36,445 nucleotides of DNA, from NCBI RefSeq assembly GCF_014596515.1, contig NZ_MSJQ01000047.1, forward strand, positions 1-36,445, given 5' to 3'. A program made the position numbers and the translations under genes. The stretch comes from Streptomyces sp. CBMA156. Lineage in GTDB: Bacteria > Actinomycetota > Actinomycetes > Streptomycetales > Streptomycetaceae. Positions 10,096 to 18,215 of the stretch are shown in pieces; the stretch's first letter is position 1; each line of letters starts with the position of its first letter. Below the pieces are notes generated by a model that saw nothing but the letters and a program-made list of their open reading frames with translations, ran no database searches and had not been told where the DNA came from.

Positions 10096-11187
10096 TCAGG
10101 CGGTGGCCGTCAGGCCGTACGCCTCGGCGATCAGGCCGTAGGAGCGGAGGCGGGCCTCGTGCCCGTGGATGTGCGAGGTGACCATCAGCTCGTCCACACC
10201 GGTCCGCTTGCGCAGGGCCTCCAGCCCGTCGGCGACCCGGCCCGGGTCACCGAGCACGACGTTGTCGAGCCAGCTGTCGATGAAGTCCGCCTCGACCGGG
10301 CTGTACGGGTACTGCTCGGCCTCCTCCGGGGTGGGGATCGGGCCGGGGTTGCCGCGCCGCAGGCGGAGCATGCCGAGGGCCGCGGAGCGGGCGAGACGGC
10401 GGGCCGAGGGCTCGTCGTCGGCGGCCACCGCGCTGACGCCGATCAGCGCGTACGGCTCGGCGAGCACCGCGGAGGGGCGGAACGACGACCGGTAGAGGTC
10501 GAGCGCCGGGATGGTGTTGGCGCTGCTGAAGTGGTGGGCGAAGGCGAACGGGAGGCCGAGCCGGCCCGCCAGCTGGGCGCTGAAGCCGGAGGAGCCGAGC
10601 AGCCAGACCGGCGGGCGGGCCTCGCCCTTGGGCACGGCGGTCAGCCGGGCGTACGGGTGGCCGTCCGGGAAGTCGCCGTCGAGGAAGTGGGTCAGCTCGG
10701 CGAGCTGCTGCGGGAAGTCGTCCGCGCCTTCGGTGAGGCCGCGGCGCAGCGCCCGGGCGGTGGCCGGGTCGGTGCCGGGGGCGCGGCCGAGTCCGAGGTC
10801 GATCCGCCCGGGGTGCAGGGCCTCCAGCAGGCCGAACTGCTCGGCGATGGCGAGCGGGGCGTGGTTGGGGAGCATGACGCCGCCGGAGCCGAGCCGCAGC
10901 GTGGTGGTGTTGGCCCCGAGGTGGGCGAGCAGGACGGCGGGGGTGGAGCTGGCCACTCCGGGCATGCCGTGGTGCTCGGCCACCCAGAAGCGGTGGTAGC
11001 CCCACTGCTCGGCCTTGCGGGCCAGCTCGGTGGTGGCGGTGAGGGCCTCGGCGGGCGTGTGGCCGACGCCGACGGTGGCCAGGTCGAGGATCGAGAGCGG
11101 AGCGGGTGCCGTTCCGCGGGCGGTGCCCCGGATCGCCGCGCCGGCCGTCGGCCCCGTCCCGCGCTCCTGCTGGTCCTCGGTGGTCAT
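10096..11187 (-). CDS. LLM-class flavin-dependent oxidoreductase (luciferase-like)
   Basis: The 363-residue product belongs to the bacterial luciferase-like monooxygenase superfamily, soluble TIM-barrel enzymes using FMN or F420. Typical stretches are SILDLATVGVG at the first strand, the YHRFWVAEHHGMPGVASS block, LRLGSGGVMLPNHAPLAIAEQF, and LHPGRIDLGLGRAPGTDP. These match the YhbW subgroup, annotated as alkanal-monooxygenase-like with unknown substrate. FMN or F420 use cannot be decided from sequence. The ATG at 11185-11187 precedes a short polar tail of 25 residues; a later start is possible. It converges on the GGDEF-EAL gene. Confidence 0.88.
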   Translation of the reverse strand: MTTEDQQERGTGPTAGAAIRGTARGTAPAPLSILDLATVGVGHTPAEALTATTELARKAEQWGYHRFWVAEHHGMPGVASSTPAVLLAHLGANTTTLRLGSGGVMLPNHAPLAIAEQFGLLEALHPGRIDLGLGRAPGTDPATARALRRGLTEGADDFPQQLAELTHFLDGDFPDGHPYARLTAVPKGEARPPVWLLGSSGFSAQLAGRLGLPFAFAHHFSSANTIPALDLYRSSFRPSAVLAEPYALIGVSAVAADDEPSARRLARSAALGMLRLRRGNPGPIPTPEEAEQYPYSPVEADFIDSWLDNVVLGDPGRVADGLEALRKRTGVDELMVTSHIHGHEARLRSYGLIAEAYGLTATA

Positions 11188-11414
11188 GCCGTCCGCCCTC
11201 CTGGTTGTCTTCGAGCCGGCCTTCGTGGGTGACCGCGCGGGCTCGGTCGGCCCGCCGGTCGATCTGCTCGACGACCGGGGTCAACCACGGCCGCCGGCTC
11301 GCTGTTCCCGCGTCCCGGAAGTCGTCCGGCCACGGTCCGGATGGGTTTCGGCCATTTCGTACGGGAGTCCGACCCGGTCGTCCGGCTGACGGAGAGCCAG
11401 CGGGCGAACACGGT

Positions 11415-11446
11415 TGGCGACTTCCCGCCAGCGCCGGAAGTCGCCA
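11415..11446. repeat. Inverted repeat (11-bp stem)
   Basis: TGGCGACTTCC (11415-11425) pairs perfectly with GGAAGTCGCCA (11436-11446) around a 10-nt loop. Its position within a divergent intergenic region suits an operator or an RNA hairpin; function unknown. Confidence 0.7.
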
Positions 11447-11738
11447 GCGCCAGGTCTCGCGGCAGGGGGCCGGAGTCCGGCAGGCTGGAGTCAGGGAGCG
11501 GGTCACCGAGCGGGGACCCGCGCTCCACCAGCAAGATCGTCGGGCTGGACCAGCTCCGGACGATCACTGCGAGCCCTCGGCGCGGCACCCCGCCCCGGGG
11601 GCTCGTTCGCTTCTCGCACCAGGCACGACGCCCCTCCGCCAGGCGGCCGGCCCCCGCCCCGGCCGCCCCGCGCACCCGATCCGCCACGGCGGAGTCCGGC
11701 CGGATTCGGCGTCCGTGATCCACGGCATACCGGGGTGC

Positions 11739-11769
11739 TTCATGGCATGAAAAGTCAAGGCGCTAGCGT
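11739..11769 (+). promoter_or_regulatory. Possible promoter with overlapping palindrome before the DedA gene
   Basis: TTCATG-G-CATGAA is a perfect palindrome at 11739-11751. Its first half could act as a weak -35, 19 nt from TAGCGT at 11764-11769. A repressor bound to the palindrome would block such a promoter. This is inference from position only. Confidence 0.35.
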
Positions 11770-11821
11770 TGACCCCAGCAGCCACCTGCTCCCTCGGGCG
11801 GCGTGGAGGGAGTAAAGGGCC

Positions 11822-12418
11822 TTGAACTTCGTGGCGGCGATCGGATCCTCGTGGATCTGCGCGCTGGCGCTCGTCGCCGTGCTCGGAGACGCCCTCCTGC
11901 CGTTCATCCCCAGCGGGACGCTGGTCATCCTGGCGGTGCTCAAGACGTCGCAGATCGACGGCGCGCCCCTGATGCTCGCGCTGGGCGTGGCGGTGGCCTC
12001 CTTCCTGGGCGACCTCCTGCTGCTCAACCTGGCCCGGCGCGGCGCCCCGATGCTGCACCGCCGGCTCGCCCGGCGCCCGCAACTGGCGGCCAGCGTGACC
12101 CGGGTCCAACAAGCCCTGATCGAGCGCCCCCACGGCGCCGCGGCGGCGATGGTGGTGATCGCGCGGTTCGTACCGGCCGGGCGGACCGTCCTCGACCTGG
12201 CCATCGGCCACTCCCCCGCCCATCCGCACCGGTTCCTGCACTGGTCGGCACTGGCGGCGCTGGTCTGGGCCGCCTACATCGTGACGCTGGGCTGGCTGAA
12301 CAGCCACTGGTTCAACACCGCCTGGCTGAGCCTCGTGGTCTCCTGTGCGGCGGCGACCGTCATCAGCACCGCGGTCGCGCGAATAATCCGCCGCACCCGG
12401 CGGCTCGCCGCACTCTGA
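11822..12418 (+). CDS. DedA/VTT-family membrane protein
   Basis: DedA proteins are polytopic membrane proteins linked to lipid-carrier flipping and membrane homeostasis. The 198-residue product has the family landmarks: an early LLPFIPSGTLVILA re-entrant-loop sequence, a GDLLLLNLARRG segment, and the ARFVPAGRT motif with the conserved Arg residues before the last helices. The length is typical. The TTG start (11822-11824) is chosen because GGAGGGAG (11805-11812) sits 9 nt before it and no ATG or GTG is better placed. It is apparently monocistronic. The lipid substrate cannot be told. Confidence 0.85.
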   Translation: MNFVAAIGSSWICALALVAVLGDALLPFIPSGTLVILAVLKTSQIDGAPLMLALGVAVASFLGDLLLLNLARRGAPMLHRRLARRPQLAASVTRVQQALIERPHGAAAAMVVIARFVPAGRTVLDLAIGHSPAHPHRFLHWSALAALVWAAYIVTLGWLNSHWFNTAWLSLVVSCAAATVISTAVARIIRRTRRLAAL

Positions 12419-12860
12419 CGGGCCCGCCCGGCGCTCGCCTGCCCGCTGCCGGCCTGCCCGTTCCGGCCTGCTTGCTCCGACCTGACCGTTCCGGCCGCTC
12501 CGCTGCCCTGTGCCTCCGGGTGGGCTTCGGACCGTCCGGTTCCGCAAGGGGCAAAAGTTTCCCCAAAAGAGCGACCAACCAGACCGAACGCTGACGAACT
12601 CCCCCGGAAGGCGGGCAGGCCGGCGGTAGCGTGATGACCGGGCCACCCGGGGCGGGAAGCGTCACAGGACGGCAACAGTCGGCGAATCCCCGCAGCCCAG
12701 CCGGATGCTTCCGGCGTGTTGAGAACCGTCGGCGTTCGGCGACCTTGGTTGCCTTCGCAGCGACATGACATGCTAACGGCGGAATATTCATCAATTGCCC
12801 GATTTGACCGGTGCGGCTGCGGGCCGCCCTCACCACCGGTATCGGTACCCAGGGGAGACC
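12419..12860. other. 442-bp intergenic region with direct repeats
   Basis: No convincing gene. Three related units, CCTGCCCGCTGCCGGCC (12438-12454), CCTGCCCGTTCCGGCC (12453-12468) and CCTGACCGTTCCGGCC (12481-12496), lie just after the DedA stop. The AT-rich island at about 12765-12812 is the likely promoter zone of the lipoprotein gene; TTGCCT (12749-12754) with TAACGG (12774-12779) is one weak candidate pair. Confidence 0.55.
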
Positions 12861-14138
12861 ATGACCAGCATCTCGCGCAGGACGGTGCTCAGTGCAACCG
12901 CTGCGACCGCGGCCCTCGGCGCGGTCGCGGCCTGCTCCAGCGGCGGATCCGGTTCTGGCCAGGGCTCCGCCTCCCCCGGTCCCGGCAGCGCGAGCAGCAC
13001 CCAGGGCGGCACCGGCGACCCGACCCAGGCGGTGGTGCCCAAGGGCACCCCGATCGGTGACGGCTCCAACGCGGACACCGGTCCGCAGCCGAACCAGCCC
13101 AAGTTCGAGAAGCTCAAGCCGGGCGAGCGTCCGCCGCAGTTCGTGGTCTTCTCCTGGGACGGTGCGGGCGGCACCGACGACGGCCAGTTCCCCCGCTTCC
13201 TGAAGCTGGCGGAGCAGCACAAGGCCACGATGACCTTCTTCCTCTCGGGCATCTACGCCCTGCCCAAGGGCAAGTCCGACCTGTACCACCCGCCGAAGCA
13301 CTCGGTCGGCGCCTCCGACATCCCGTACCTGTCGGACGGCGCGGTGAAGAGCACGCTCAAGCTCGTCAGCCAGGCCTGGCTGGCCGGGCACGAGATCGGG
13401 ACCCACTTCAACGGGCACTTCTGCTCCAGCCGTCCGGACAAGAACGGGGTCAACGTGTGGACCCCGGAGGACTGGCAGAGCGAGATCGACCAGGCGATCG
13501 GCTTCGTCACCCAGTGGCGGACCAACACCGGCTTCACCGACGTCGACCCGCTCCCCTTCGACTACAAGAAGGAGCTCATCGGCGGCCGCACCCCGTGCCT
13601 GGAGGGTCAGAAGGCGCTGCTGCCGACCATCGCCAAGCTGGGCTGGAAGTACGACGCCAGCTCGTCGGGCGGCCTCCAGATATGGCCGCAGAAGGTGCAG
13701 GACGGCAAGGTCTGGGACTTCCCGCTGCAGTCCATCCCGTTCCCCGGGCACACCTTCCAGGTCCTGTCGATGGACTACAACATCCTGGCCAACCAGTCCA
13801 AGGGCAGCACCAAGGGCGACCCGGCCATGTACGACGAGTGGCGCACCCAGGCCGCGAACTCCTACCTGGCGGGCTTCGAGCGCGCGTACAACGGCAACCG
13901 CGCGCCGTTCTTCGTCGGCAACCACTTCGAGCAGTGGAACGGCGGTATCTACATGGACGCCGTCGAGCAGACCCTCAAGGCCGTCGCGGGCAAGCCCGAC
14001 GTCCGGCTGGTCTCCTTCAAGCAGCTGGTCGAGTGGCTGGAGGTCCAGGACCAGTCCACCCTGCGCAAGCTGCGCACGCTGAACGTCGGCCAGGCGCCGA
14101 CGGGCGGCTGGGAGAGCTTCCTCGGCGCGGCGGGCTGA
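12861..14138 (+). CDS. Polysaccharide-deacetylase-like lipoprotein, probable Tat export
   Basis: The 425-residue product has a twin-arginine signal (SRRTVLS, residues 5-11) and a lipobox AVAAC with Cys25, then a Ser/Gly/Pro linker, so it should be an exported lipoprotein. The rest resembles the NodB deacetylase fold: WDGAGGTDDG (99-108) in place of motif 1 TFDDG, GHEIGTHFNGH (176-186) in place of motif 2 with His182 and His186 spaced as metal ligands, and a late KQLVEWLE segment. Substrate and activity are uncertain because both motifs are off consensus. A GGGGAG site (12852-12857) precedes the ATG. It could deacetylate wall or capsule glycan, or be a non-catalytic relative. Confidence 0.8.
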   Translation: MTSISRRTVLSATAATAALGAVAACSSGGSGSGQGSASPGPGSASSTQGGTGDPTQAVVPKGTPIGDGSNADTGPQPNQPKFEKLKPGERPPQFVVFSWDGAGGTDDGQFPRFLKLAEQHKATMTFFLSGIYALPKGKSDLYHPPKHSVGASDIPYLSDGAVKSTLKLVSQAWLAGHEIGTHFNGHFCSSRPDKNGVNVWTPEDWQSEIDQAIGFVTQWRTNTGFTDVDPLPFDYKKELIGGRTPCLEGQKALLPTIAKLGWKYDASSSGGLQIWPQKVQDGKVWDFPLQSIPFPGHTFQVLSMDYNILANQSKGSTKGDPAMYDEWRTQAANSYLAGFERAYNGNRAPFFVGNHFEQWNGGIYMDAVEQTLKAVAGKPDVRLVSFKQLVEWLEVQDQSTLRKLRTLNVGQAPTGGWESFLGAAG

Positions 14139-14171
14139 CGCGCCGAAGGGCGGAGGAACGCGGAACCGGCA

Positions 14172-14202
14172 CCGGCCGGCGGGGCTCGGCCCCGCCGGCC
14201 GG
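14172..14202. terminator. Bidirectional hairpin terminator
   Basis: A perfect 14-bp stem (CCGGCCGGCGGGGC with GCCCCGCCGGCCGG) around the triloop TCG sits between the convergent lipoprotein gene and the hydrolase that ends the liv operon. Confidence 0.75.
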
Positions 14203-14234
14203 CGTCGTCCCGGTCGGACGCTCGGCCGGGCCCG

Positions 14235-15140
14235 CTACCCGGCGGTGGGGACGTCCGCGAGCAGGCTGCGGACGATGCGGTCGGCCCCGGCCCCGCCCCA
14301 GAGGATCGAGTAGTGGTTGGTGTCCGGCACCGGCGAGGCGGGCACCCGCTCCTGGTCCAGCCCGGCCAGACCGATCCGCCCGTGGTCGTAGAGGCCCTGC
14401 GGCTCGTCGAGCAGGCCGCGCTCGGCCCAGAGCAGTTCGGCCGGGCAAGGCAGCCGGTGCACGGCGGCGGCCGCGTCCTCGTCCAGCAGGACCTGGGCGC
14501 CGTCGGCCCGTACCGCCTCCAGCACGCAGGAGGAGTGCAGTTCGGGCTCCGTGCCGACCAGGTCGCGCTGGGTGTAGGCGTCGATCCCCTCGCTCCAGGC
14601 GCCGGCGAAGGCCGGGTGTGCGCGCCAGAACTCCCGGTAGGCGTCCCGGTCCTGGAAGGTCGTGGACAGCCGGGCCAGCGCGGGGCCGAGCACCGCGGCC
14701 AGGGCGTCCTCCTCGTGGACGCCCTCCGGCAGCGGGAAGGTCAGCGCTCCGTCGACCAGCAGGACGCGGCGGACCAGGCCGGGGTGCCGGACGGCGGCCA
14801 GGGCGGTGACCCAGGCCCCCATCGAGTGGCCGACCACCGTGACGGGGCCCGAGCAGAGCGCCCCGATCAACGCGGCCACGTCGTCGGCGTGCCGGGCCAG
14901 CCCGTACGGTCCGGCGACCGAGCGGCTGGCGCCGCGGCCCCGCAGGTCGGGTGCGAGCAGGGTCGCCCGGCCGGCGAGCCGGTCGGCGACCTCGTACCAG
15001 GCCAGGCCGTTGGCGGTGATGCCGTGCACCGCAACGATCGTCGGGGCCTCAGGGTCCTCGGCGGGCCAGCGCAGGACGGCCAGGTCCCCACCGGGCACGG
15101 GGACGGTCGACTCCTCGGGCTTCAGCGGCGACTGGCTCAC
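14235..15140 (-). CDS. Alpha/beta hydrolase, last gene of the liv-type operon
   Basis: The 301-residue protein has the alpha/beta hydrolase fold: VAVHGITANGLAW oxyanion loop (37-49), PDLRGRGAS (64-72), nucleophile elbow GHSMG with Ser106, and a C-terminal PDTNHYS stretch carrying the likely catalytic His. No signal peptide is seen, so it is cytoplasmic. Its GTG start (15138-15140) overlaps the livM stop as GTGA, so it is translated with the importer. That suggests it acts on the imported compound, for instance an ester, amide or lactone, but the reaction is unknown. Confidence 0.88.
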   Translation of the reverse strand: MSQSPLKPEESTVPVPGGDLAVLRWPAEDPEAPTIVAVHGITANGLAWYEVADRLAGRATLLAPDLRGRGASRSVAGPYGLARHADDVAALIGALCSGPVTVVGHSMGAWVTALAAVRHPGLVRRVLLVDGALTFPLPEGVHEEDALAAVLGPALARLSTTFQDRDAYREFWRAHPAFAGAWSEGIDAYTQRDLVGTEPELHSSCVLEAVRADGAQVLLDEDAAAAVHRLPCPAELLWAERGLLDEPQGLYDHGRIGLAGLDQERVPASPVPDTNHYSILWGGAGADRIVRSLLADVPTAG

Positions 15141-16477
15141 GCGGGGGTACCTCCGGTCGGGCGGGCGGTTCCGAGGCCGGCCGGCGCCGGGACGGCGCGG
15201 GCGGACCGGACCGCGCGGATGCGGGCAGGCAGTCTAGCCAGCCCGCCGGGCAGCAGGTAGACCACGGCGACGAACAGGGTCCCCAGCAGGAAGAGCGGCT
15301 GGGAGAGCGGCACGCGCAGCACCCCGGGCAGGTCGGCGACGGTCGACGAGTTGGCGAGGTCGCCGAGCCGGTGGCTGGCCCAGGTGTACAGCACCCCGCC
15401 GAGCAGCGGCCCCCAGCGGGTGCCGGAGCCGCCGAGGACGACCATGACCAGGAGCGCGAGCGTGGCGTCCGAGGTGGCGGCCTGCGGGGTGGCGCCGCCG
15501 GTCAGCAACAGGTAGACCACCCCGCCCAGTCCGGCGAGCCCGCCGGACAGCACGAAGGCGACCAGCTTGTAGCCGTAGGGCCGCAGTCCGAGCACCTCGA
15601 CCCGGCGCTCGTTCTCCTTGATGCCCTCCCAGACCCGGCCCATCGGCGACTTGACCGCCCAGTGGACCGCGGCGACCGTCAGCACCAGGTAGCCGACGGC
15701 GATCCAGTAGAGGTTGGCGGTGTTCTCGATCCCGAGCAGGCCGGAGGGCAGCAGGTCGGCCGGAGCGGAGCGGCCCTCCTCGCCACCGGTGACGCCACCG
15801 GGGTTGCGCTGGACGAGGATCGAGCCGGCCTGGGCGAAGGCGAGGGTGACCATGGAGAAGCCGATGCCGGTGACGCGCAGGCTGACCGAGCCGAGCAGCA
15901 GGGCCAGCAGCACGGAGCAGGCGACGCCGAACACCGCGGCGGCGACGAACGGAAGCCGGAGCTCCAGCATGCCGAGGTCGGTGGCGTAGAGGCCGGTCGC
16001 GAAGTAGAGCGCGTGGCCGAAGGAGAGCAGTCCGGTCCGGCCGAGCAGCAGGTCGTAGCCGGTGGCGAGGCCCCCGTAGAGCAGGCACAGGGCGAGCAGT
16101 TGGAGGCTTCCGGGGCTGCCGAGCGGGCCGTCGAGCAGTCCCGGTACGGGAAGCGCACTATAGGGGGCGACAAGGAACGTGATCAGCAGAGCGATCGGCC
16201 ACCAGCGTAGCGTTCTGTGCACACCTGTCCAGCGATTAGTGACTGGATCACCCGTTCGAGGGATGGCGCCGGACGCGGCCTTGTGTTCACAATGGGTCTC
16301 GGCAAGGCCGGTGTCAGTCCCCCTTGCCACAGTGGTGGTGTCGGCGGAGCTGGTGTCAGTCCCCTCCGTCGGCATGGTGGTCACGGCAGGGCTGGTGTCA
16401 GTCCCCCCTGTCGGAGCGGCGGCGCTGCGGCCGGCCGCGGGGCCACCGGTGCTCGTGATCGGTGTTTCGGCGCTCAC
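15137..16477 (-). CDS. livM: Branched-chain-type ABC transporter permease LivM
   Basis: This is one of the two membrane permeases of the importer. The core shows GYDLLLGRTGLLSFGHALYF, then the SPMGRVWEGIKENERRVEVL loop, where the ATPases dock, and GSGTRWGPLLGG near the C-terminus, all typical of LivM. If translated from the GTG at 16475-16477, which overlaps the livH stop as GTGA, the protein has 446 residues. It would begin with an 85-residue hydrophilic extension containing three 14-residue repeats starting GTDT. Codon use there is less GC-biased than in the core. A GTG at 16220-16222 would give 361 residues, starting just before the first helix. Both starts remain possible; the coupled one was chosen. 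Confidence 0.87.
   Translation of the reverse strand: MSAETPITSTGGPAAGRSAAAPTGGTDTSPAVTTMPTEGTDTSSADTTTVARGTDTGLAETHCEHKAASGAIPRTGDPVTNRWTGVHRTLRWWPIALLITFLVAPYSALPVPGLLDGPLGSPGSLQLLALCLLYGGLATGYDLLLGRTGLLSFGHALYFATGLYATDLGMLELRLPFVAAAVFGVACSVLLALLLGSVSLRVTGIGFSMVTLAFAQAGSILVQRNPGGVTGGEEGRSAPADLLPSGLLGIENTANLYWIAVGYLVLTVAAVHWAVKSPMGRVWEGIKENERRVEVLGLRPYGYKLVAFVLSGGLAGLGGVVYLLLTGGATPQAATSDATLALLVMVVLGGSGTRWGPLLGGVLYTWASHRLGDLANSSTVADLPGVLRVPLSQPLFLLGTLFVAVVYLLPGGLARLPARIRAVRSARAVPAPAGLGTARPTGGTPA
16310..16418. repeat. 42-bp tandem repeat, three decayed copies
   Basis: On the plus strand GGTGTCAGTCCCC recurs at 16310, 16352 and 16394, exactly 42 bp apart, with partial conservation of the rest of the unit (for example GGTGGT in the middle). 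Because 42 is a multiple of three it keeps the LivM frame, encoding 14-residue repeats on the minus strand. Confidence 0.85.
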
Positions 16478-17340
16478 GCGAGCCTCCCGGTGAGTCCACG
16501 GGGTCGGACGAGAAGCAGCACGGCGAGCAGGACGACGACCGAGAGGTCGCCGAGCCCGGCGCCGGTGTAGTAGTTGGCGAACTGCTGGACGAGACCGACG
16601 CCCACCGAGGCGACGGCGGCTCCGGTCACGGAGCCCATGCCGCCCATCACCACCACGACGAAGGCGAAGATGAGCAGGCCGGTCCCCTGGCCGGGATTGA
16701 CCGAACCGAAGTAGAGGCCGCCGAGCGCGCCGCCGAGCGCGGCGGCCGCCCCTCCGAGGGCGAACACGAGGGTGAACGCCTTCCGGACGTCGATGCCGAG
16801 CGCGGTGACCATCGCCCGGTCCTCGACGCCGGCCCGGACGATCAGCCCGTAGCGGGTGCGGGCGAGGAACAACCGAAGAGCGAGCAGCAACAGTGCGGCG
16901 GCAGCCACCAGCACGAAGCGGTTGACCGGGACGGTCGCACCGAGCACGTGCCAGGTGCCGGACAGCAGCTCCGGCTGGGGGAAGGGGCGGGAGTCCGCGC
17001 CCCAGATCCCCATCAGCAGGGCGGGTACGGCGAGCCCGACCCCGACAGTGGCGAGGATCTGGTCGCGCGGGCGGCTGTAGAGCGGCCGGATCAGGAAGAG
17101 CTCCAACAGGACGGCGGCGGCCGTCCCGACCAGGGTGCCGAACGGCACCGCGAGCCAGAAGGAGAGACCGGCTTCGGCGCCGGCCCACCAGGTGGCGTAC
17201 GCGCCGATGGAGAGCAGGGCGCCGTGCGCGAAGTTGAGCACGTCCATCAGCCCGAAGATCAGCGACAGACCGGAGGCGACCAGGAAGTACAGCGCACCGA
17301 GACCGAGTCCGGTACAGAAAAGGAGGACGACAGTGTCCAT
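16474..17340 (-). CDS. livH: Branched-chain-type ABC transporter permease LivH
   Basis: The 288-residue inner-membrane permease pairs with LivM. It shows the family sequence ASGLSLIFGLMDVLNFAHGALLSIGAY written over the first helices (about 22-48), the ALGIDVRKAF coupling loop that contacts the ATPases, and GGMGSVTGAAVASVGVGL near the end. About eight hydrophobic helices are visible. Its ATG (17338-17340) shares one base with the stop of livF (TGATG), and its own stop overlaps the livM GTG, so the reading is tightly coupled. Substrate specificity rests mainly on the binding protein. Confidence 0.93.
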   Translation of the reverse strand: MDTVVLLFCTGLGLGALYFLVASGLSLIFGLMDVLNFAHGALLSIGAYATWWAGAEAGLSFWLAVPFGTLVGTAAAVLLELFLIRPLYSRPRDQILATVGVGLAVPALLMGIWGADSRPFPQPELLSGTWHVLGATVPVNRFVLVAAAALLLLALRLFLARTRYGLIVRAGVEDRAMVTALGIDVRKAFTLVFALGGAAAALGGALGGLYFGSVNPGQGTGLLIFAFVVVVMGGMGSVTGAAVASVGVGLVQQFANYYTGAGLGDLSVVVLLAVLLLVRPRGLTGRLA

Positions 17341-18215
17341 CAGGGCTTCACCTCCGCGGTGACGACAGGGGTGGCCGGGGAGGCCCCGGGCCGGGGTCCG
17401 CCCGCGAGCGGGTGACGGGAGCCGACGCCGAGCAGGCGGCGGGCGGCCTCCTCGTCGGCCAACAGCTCGGCGGTGTCGCCGCGGTGGGCGGTACGGCCGT
17501 CGGCCAGGACGGCGCAGGTGCCGGCCAGCCGGCGGACGAGGGCGAGGTTCTGCTCGACCAGCAGGACGGGCACGGCTTCGGCCGCACGCGCCAGCACATC
17601 GGCCACCTCGGCGACGATCTTCGGGGCCAGCCCCTTGGTGGGCTCGTCGGCGATGATCAGCCGGTTGCGGTTGAGCAGCGTCCGGCCGATCGCCACCATC
17701 TGCTGCTGGCCGCCGGAGAGCGTCCCGGCCAACTGTCCGGCCCGCTGCTTGAGTTCGGGGAAGAGCTCGTGGACGAGCGCGTAGTTCGGCTCACCGGCCC
17801 CGCTCCCACCCCCGGCGGCGCGCTCGGCGGCACGCTCGGCAAGACGGAGGTTCTCGGCGACGGTCAGGCCGGCGAAGATCCCCCGGTCCTCGGGCGCGTA
17901 GCCGATGCCGTGGCGAACGACCAGATGCGTGGGAAGGGAGGAGAGTTCGGCGCCGGAGAACCGGATGCTTCCGGTGCGCGGCACCAGGCCCATGACGGCC
18001 TTGACGGTGGTGGTCTTGCCCGCGCCGTTGCGGCCCAGAAGCGCGGTCACCCCGGCGGGGGCCACGTCGAGGTCGACGCCGTGCAGGATGTGCAGCCCGT
18101 CGATGACCACCCGCAGATCGCGGACGGAGAGGAGGGGTCCGGCAGTGGACGGCAGTGAGGAGGACGAGTGCGCCGAAGGAGAGGGGCGCTGATCGGAGAA
18201 CGGAGAGGAGGTCAC
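17340..18215 (-). CDS. livF: Branched-chain-type ABC transporter ATPase LivF
   Basis: This cytoplasmic ATPase has Walker A GRNGAGKTT (61-69), the ABC signature LSGGQ (166-170) and Walker B LIIADEP (186-192). The LLVEQN sequence after Walker B is the usual LivF form and distinguishes it from LivG. At 291 residues it is longer than typical LivF (about 235) because of a Ser-rich N-terminal tail of 25 residues and a Pro-rich C-terminal tail. The GTG start (18213-18215) overlaps the livG stop as GTGA. It would form the ATPase pair with LivG. Confidence 0.93.
   Translation of the reverse strand: MTSSPFSDQRPSPSAHSSSSLPSTAGPLLSVRDLRVVIDGLHILHGVDLDVAPAGVTALLGRNGAGKTTTVKAVMGLVPRTGSIRFSGAELSSLPTHLVVRHGIGYAPEDRGIFAGLTVAENLRLAERAAERAAGGGSGAGEPNYALVHELFPELKQRAGQLAGTLSGGQQQMVAIGRTLLNRNRLIIADEPTKGLAPKIVAEVADVLARAAEAVPVLLVEQNLALVRRLAGTCAVLADGRTAHRGDTAELLADEEAARRLLGVGSRHPLAGGPRPGASPATPVVTAEVKP

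Larger units (their letters stand above)
11188..11821. other. 634-bp intergenic region without a gene
   Basis: Open frames here lack coding bias and recognisable protein features. The region is the divergent control zone between the LLM oxidoreductase and the DedA-family gene. It contains the hairpin at 11415-11446 and a short palindrome at 11739-11751 next to the probable DedA promoter. Confidence 0.6.

Noticed and set aside
7646..10141. Plus-strand frame of 831 codons overlapping the GGDEF-EAL gene
   Set aside because: Arg/Pro/Gly-rich out-of-frame reading; the adjacent frame contains intact PAS, GGDEF and EAL motifs.
11184..11723. Minus-strand 179-codon frame between the LLM and DedA genes
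   Set aside because: No coding bias, no ribosome binding site and no recognisable domain.
16179..16570. Plus-strand frames with repeated GVSPP or SVP peptides over the 42-bp repeats
   Set aside because: They are opposite the livM-livH junction, have no start site of quality and only reflect the DNA repeat.
16478..17188. Upstream extension of the livM frame
   Set aside because: It lies antisense-free but inside livH in another frame; the GTG overlapping the livH stop is the natural junction.
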